From positions 428,686,136-428,750,135 of the forward strand of contig NC_066581.1 of the NCBI RefSeq assembly GCF_024323335.1: a DNA stretch of 64,000 nucleotides, in the 5' to 3' direction. The notes below the pieces were generated by a model that saw nothing but the letters and a program-made list of their open reading frames with translations, made no database searches and was not told the origin of the DNA. Shown piece by piece: positions 59,108-64,000 of the stretch; the stretch's first letter is position 1; every line of letters starts with the position of its first letter. The DNA is from Lathyrus oleraceus (Eukaryota; Streptophyta; Magnoliopsida; Fabales; Fabaceae). Both the position numbers and the translations under genes were made by a program.

Positions 59108-59118
59108 GTTATATAAGG
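59108..59118 (-). promoter_or_regulatory. TATA box of the cysteine-rich peptide gene
   Basis: CTTATATAACA on the minus strand lies 54-64 bp upstream of the ATG at 59054, giving a short leader of about 25-30 nt. Confidence 0.5.
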
Positions 59119-59789
59119 ATCACAAGTCATACGCTCATGACAGATTTAATTTTGCCATGTTAATCAATAAATTCCTTTCACATGTCCACACAATTTTATG
59201 TATGCTATGATTAGGTATGAGGGTCATTCTGAAGTTGTGTTACTTGGAAATACACATCTAATCATGGTTATTTTATTGTACAATTTGAACTCTGGTCACT
59301 CATATCAACTCTATGATCAAGCGCTTCATATTCAATATTATTCTCATCAAGACTTAGTTACAATAGGGTATCAATGGTAAAACAAATACACTCAACTACC
59401 ATACTCCTAACATGAATAAGATTAATGTAGAAGACAGATAAGCCTGTTCTGATTTGGGATCATAAAGCACATATCTTAAACAACGTAGGAAATGATGAGA
59501 AAATTTAAGCTTTAATATATTGATTGCAATTTTCAATCTTGTAGACTGTCATTCAAAGAGTTTGTTTGGACAAAATGGCTTTCAACCAACTTAGAGATGG
59601 GTCTCTATTGGCTTTTAACATTTATTTCAAAAACAAAAAGGCAATATAAACTTAAAAGCAGAGTTTACAACAGGGGGCTCGGGTTTTATTATTAAGAGAT
59701 ATAACTAAGATAATCCCCCACATTTGAATGAATAAAATTTGTTGGTAAATTGTCAAAGCAAACACAATCACACTTCTAAGAATTGGATT
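59119..59789. other. Intergenic tract with SDHB 3' UTR
   Basis: AT-rich. On the minus strand AATAAA (59690-59685) lies 100 bp after the SDHB stop and is the likely poly(A) signal. No other gene is seen. Confidence 0.6.
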
Positions 59790-62700
59790 TCAAGCTTTCG
59801 GCTGAAGTGACTTGATGTGTGCAATTTGCTTTCCAGGGTTCAAACCCTTTGGACAGGCACGAGCACAGTTCAATATGGTGTGGCAGCGATACAGCTTGAA
59901 TTCATCATTAATGGATTCCAATCTCTCTGTAGTGTACTCGTCACGGCTGTCACTTATCCACCTGCAAATTCCATCAAAGACAATACATCAGGATTCAGCT
60001 GTAAGCAGAACCAGAAAAAAAAGCCAATACTTCTCACCTCTAAAACAGTGACCATTGGACAAAAACATTTGGCCAACTAGGGTGAATAATTTACCATACC
60101 TTAACTCCCTAAATGTTTCAAACAAATCTATATAATACATGGATACTAATTAATAATTCTGGAAGAATGCAGACATGAATGAAAAAACCAATTATACTAC
60201 CAGAGAATTGTGCAGAAAAAACCAATTATACTACCAGAGAATTGTGCAGAAAAAACCAAGTGAATGTAAATATGAAGAGATCTGAAGAAACAATTATATG
60301 TCACATAAGTGCGCTTGGTTGATTTAAGATATATGCTAATTTGCTAAGGGTGCAAGACTAATTTTTACCATTAAATTATAAAGTTCCACCAAATGTAACG
60401 GTATACCCTCCACACTAAATTCCTCTCATTTCCTTCCCTTATGCTCTAACTGCCCTTTTGTCCAAAGAACAACAGTACAATAAGCCCACGATTCACCGAC
60501 AAGACATCTCCATTATAACGAGTTACAGTTTTTCTCATCACTCTCTCTTTGCCGTATACCCAAGAACTTACCACACGCTCCCTGAGGAGTTCTTGTTTCA
60601 GTCTTCCGACAACCAGCGACAGAAACTACCAAGCAACATCAATTGTTGAACTGTGCGAAATTAACCAAGTTTTTTATGATGCTGTTGATGCTGGGAACCA
60701 TGGGCTCAATGATTTTGAGAAAGGATTTGGAATTAATGTTTTTAGGAATGCTAGTCAATGTTGAAGGAGATGCCCATTACAAGATTCCTGGAATATAGAT
60801 GAACTTTGTAGAAAATTTTAATTTCAATGGATATAAATTTGGGATTTAAGGTAAGATTTGAAACCCAAGTTATGTCAATTGGAGACTGTAAGAGTAAGTA
60901 TGTTAATATGATTAAATTTGAAGGGAACAAGTGAAAGTTAATTGATGATGGTGGTTGTGAAGAGGCTGTAGAACATTCTTCAAGGGGGGAGAGAGTAATG
61001 AAGGTTCAAGTTTTGTTGTGTTGTTGATCTTCAATAAAGATTTTGGGGAAGGGATGAAGAGGAATTTGATTTGGACAGTAGAGTGTACGCATTGAGCTGT
61101 ACTTTATGATCTAATGGTAAAAATTAGTCTTGCATCGAGCACCACATGAGTGACTTGTGCACATTAGAACTTGCCACTTGCTAAGTATTAGAATTGAGAA
61201 TGAACTAGGTCAAAAAAATCCTAAAAGCTTGCTTAAGGGAGGAGAATTAACCAAGTTTTTTGTAGGGAATATTTTAGGCAGGACTTTAACACAAACCCAA
61301 CCCTTCCTGCATAGAACTAGATATTTAGAGTGCAAGCCTTATATGAACAAACATAATAGCCTCAGAGATCATACTAGAATTATAGAACGGAGTGGGCCTA
61401 GCTCAGCCCCAAATTAACAGAAGGATCCCAAGGTTATACAAGTCTTCCCAAGGAATATCTTGGTTACACATGGCAATTATGGGAAGTTGGGAACATTTAT
61501 CATTAAGAATGCCATGGTATTACAGGTTCGAGAACAGAATAGACAAATTTACCATGTTCTATATTATTGAGAAAAGTTAGAAGGAAAAGGAGCACCCATA
61601 ATGATGCTTATCGATCAATGTAAGATATGAACACTCTTGGGTAGACAGCATTTAAAAGTAAAACTATGTTCATCATAACAAAGAAGAACAAACCCAGGGG
61701 CAAAGCTCCACACTGAACATCCTATTCTTATTAAAAGAAAAGGCACTGAAATTACTATTTCATCCCAGGCCTGTATCTCCCAAACTAAAATTCAGCAACT
61801 TAAATTTCAAATGGTCTCTGTACAAGCAAATTCTGTAGATCGAAACCCAGCATACTCTCACACTTTACGTTTGCAATAAGCCAACAATAATAGTACAAAT
61901 AAAATTGAACCTAATGCGAAAAGGAGTATGATAAATTTTGACACTTCATAAAATGATGAGAAAATGGAAATGTATAAGGCAGATAAAGAATTGAATGAGG
62001 CAAAAGATAAATCTTGAGTTTTATACAAGCCATTAGACACCAAACATGGGGATTGACGTGTTTATTGGCTTACTGAAGGTGAAAAGCAGAATGCAAGAAA
62101 CTTGCATCATGTGAAATGATCAAGATGAAGAGAGTAAAAAATTGGTCACAGAATAATATATCATAGAACAATGCAAGGTTATTTTCACAAGTTATTTTAT
62201 GAAGAACATGCAAACTCCAATTGAGTCAAATATCTTAATCAGAGGACCAAATTAGACTTCTCATAGAACTACAGAGCATGTGATAAAATATACATTAGAG
62301 AGAACAAACCACATAAAAAATGGTTGGAACAAATAATATACCTATTGAAGTATGAAAGTAGCTGGGAAAAAAAGATAACCCAAATAACATACCTATTAAA
62401 GTATGAAAGTAACTGGGAAAAAAGATAAACCAAATAGTTGTTTACTTATCCAATAATGAGGCCAGGGAACTAGAGGAGAAGCAATTTGCTCCCTATTTTA
62501 GGAACAGAGAAGACATTCAATTTAACATTGGGGTTAAATTTACTTGCTACCAGAGAAATAAAAGACCCTTAAAGTGAACGCTTGTTTGCATATTTTGGAA
62601 AAAATGAAAATGCCAAATATTTGTTTTCTTCCATAAATGATGAGCTAGCATTTCATCTTCTCTCTGTCACAATGGTTCACTTTAAGAGTTTTAATTCTTC

Positions 62701-64000
62701 TTAATAGCAAGTTAAAACGAGCACATATTTTAGAAAATGAAAATAGAAAATATTTTTACGAAGTAAACTGTTAATTAACCTATTTGGTTTTGTGCCTCTA
62801 AGATCAAACCCTAGAATCTTCAAAGAGTTTCCATAGAAAGCCGCCAAATTTTAAAGAAAAGTCCGCACACAAAATTTTCAAAATAAAATATATACAAGGA
62901 TTAGAATTCTCATGGTAACCCTTGATTATCACAACCAAACTAAAATAGATGCGGAAAAAGCTTTCTCTTTGTCATTCTATCATGCAAAATCAGACCATGC
63001 CCAAACCACAATACCAGCACAAAATGAACTTCCGAGTTCCAATCCAATTTAACATAGATAACAGACAAACCACAGTGACGAAACCAACAAACAAATGGAA
63101 AATACAGCAAAAGACAATTTATTTACTACTTATGCATTACTAACTTTTCAAATTGGAAGTGCCACCAGTGTCTTACACCTATGTAGCACCAAATTTTCAA
63201 ATAGAAGCGGTGTTGAGTGTCTTACACACTATGTAAGATTAGCAGTTCAGATTCGGATTAAAGATGTGACCGGATGATTTACATTCAACCACACCTATTT
63301 TATTAAATTGTTCAATTGGTGTTAGGTTAAGTATCAGCGTTCGTGGCTGTGCTTGATAGCTTACATATGTTGGAGTAACCTTCCAACCTCAAGACACTAA
63401 CACTAGCTACATTCAATCACTTATATAATTTTAAATTATTATCAGTGTGTTCCATAGGTTACCACAAATCATCAACTGCTACATGCACACAAATCTTAAA
63501 AGCTAAAAATGAAAGTGTTACCTATTAGCGTGGAGCAAAGCAGCAGGTCCAAGATAAGACTCAGGGTTCCACCAATAACTAGGGCAAGACGTGCTACAGC
63601 ATGCACACAATATACACTCATACATCCCATCAAGCTTAGCACGATCCTTCTTACTCTGAAGAATCTCCTTCCCCGGTTCCGAAGGTGGATTCTTCCGCTT
63701 CAACCACGGTTCAATACTCTTATACTGATTATAAAAATTCGTCATATCAACCACGAGATCCTTCACCACAAACATATGAGGCAACGGCGTTATCGTCGTA
63801 TCCGAACCTTCGGAAGGAATCTTCGTCAAACACGCGAGTCCATTACAACCGTCGATGTTCATCGCACACGAACCACAGATCCCTTCACGGCACGATCGAC
63901 GGAAAGTGAGACTTGGATCGATTTCGTTCTTGATCTTAATAAGGGCGTCCAGAACCATAGGCCCGCACTCCTTTAGGTTGATTTCGTATTCTTTTAGCTC
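59790..64000 (-). CDS. SDHB: Succinate dehydrogenase iron-sulfur subunit, mitochondrial, 3' part
   Basis: Two minus-strand exons are visible: 64000-63522 (continuing beyond the window) and 59961-59790 (57 codons to TGA), separated by a 3560-nt intron with GT/AG borders. This complex II subunit passes electrons from the flavoprotein to ubiquinone at the inner mitochondrial membrane. The exon cut by the window edge shows [18 protein letters not shown], the [2Fe-2S] cysteines in [21 protein letters not shown], then the first Cys cluster for the [4Fe-4S]/[3Fe-4S] centres, [12 protein letters not shown]. The last exon shows [19 protein letters not shown]. The split codon (AG/G) restores Arg before [10 protein letters not shown]. 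All visible cluster ligands are intact. The presequence and N-terminus lie outside. Confidence 0.95.
60182..60259. repeat. 34-bp tandem repeat in the SDHB intron
   Basis: Two identical 34-bp units (60182-60215 and 60216-60249) plus a 10-bp partial third, with AAAAAACCAATTATACTACC at the start of each. Confidence 0.9.
60348..61136. mobile_element. TIR-bearing DNA element in the SDHB intron (about 789 bp)
   Basis: The left end (60348-60384) and the complement of the right end (61101-61136) share TGCAAGACTAATTTTTACCATTA and then a similar ...ATAAAGT, about 35 bp of inverted repeat. I found no clear target duplication, and no transposase. The interior has a few short frames (60549-60764 among them), one of which may be a captured gene fragment. 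Superfamily is unassigned. Confidence 0.6.
62331..62431. repeat. 50-bp tandem duplication in the SDHB intron
   Basis: Units 62331-62381 and 62382-62431 share AAATAA(T/C)ATACCTATT(G/A)AAG and AGTA(G/A)CTGGGAAAAAA. A second, weaker pair with AGTGTCTTACAC lies near 63140-63235. The remainder of the intron outside the listed elements holds nothing that I recognise. Confidence 0.8.

Noticed and set aside
60549..60764. Separate small gene inside the SDHB intron
   Set aside because: Lies inside the TIR element, with no start context, splice logic or family match.
1..64000. tRNA or rRNA genes
   Set aside because: None seen on reading both strands; the tRNA-like segments are only primer binding sites. 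A tRNAscan-SE run would settle it.

Overview
This window is plant nuclear DNA, most likely from a legume of the pea/vetch group. The evidence is the very high retrotransposon load, giant Ty3/gypsy Tat/Ogre-type elements whose primer binding site starts TGGCGACTCTG (tRNA-Arg type), a SIRE/Maximus-type Ty1/copia element with an env-like gene, and host genes with small exons and long introns. I cannot name the species from sequence alone.

Layout, left to right. 1-5642: the 5' half of a minus-strand Tat/Ogre-like element (LTR, primer site, leader, open gag running off the left edge), inserted into the 3' UTR of another Ogre-type element. 5643-27411: a plus-strand Ogre-type tract made of a 3' UTR hairpin minisatellite, a 4.1-kb LTR, primer site, leader, a broken gag with no pol, and a second copy of the 3' region. 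Its gag is split by a 9.4-kb compound insert (13291-22694), which is a truncated LTR joined to an inverted Ogre interior carrying ORF1, gag and protease. 27438-29290: Ty1/copia LTR remnants. 29291-32180: AT-rich, nothing recognised. 32180-35870: a decayed MULE with a second small gene-like unit on the opposite strand. 36057-39514: the four-exon mitochondrial ATP12 F1-ATPase assembly gene. 40320-58345: one old LINE 3' end split by three later insertions, each with a perfect target duplication: a full-length Maximus-like copia element, a 5.2-kb solo LTR and a 354-bp TRIM with identical LTRs. 58523-59054: an intron-containing gene for a 76-residue secreted cysteine-rich peptide. 59790-64000: the 3' part of the succinate dehydrogenase iron-sulfur subunit gene (SDHB), with a TIR element in its 3.6-kb intron.

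The host genes are ATP12 (assembly of F1-ATPase), SDHB (complex II) and the small secreted peptide. The first two both serve mitochondrial energy metabolism, but nothing shows that they are functionally clustered.

The most interesting signal is RNA-like structure in the Tat/Ogre LTRs. The 3' parts of four different LTRs share an ordered set of short helices whose paired arms change together while their loops stay the same: a three-way-junction motif seen seven times, an AGTA-loop hairpin, and a hairpin with the loop TGCTAATACC. These are followed by an internal copy of the primer-site start, GTGGCGACTCT. The Ogre 3' UTR minisatellite shows the same behaviour, with a fixed core CATCCTTTTGGTG and arms that covary from unit to unit. 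I read this as selection on structure in the retroelement RNA. All pairings were found by eye.
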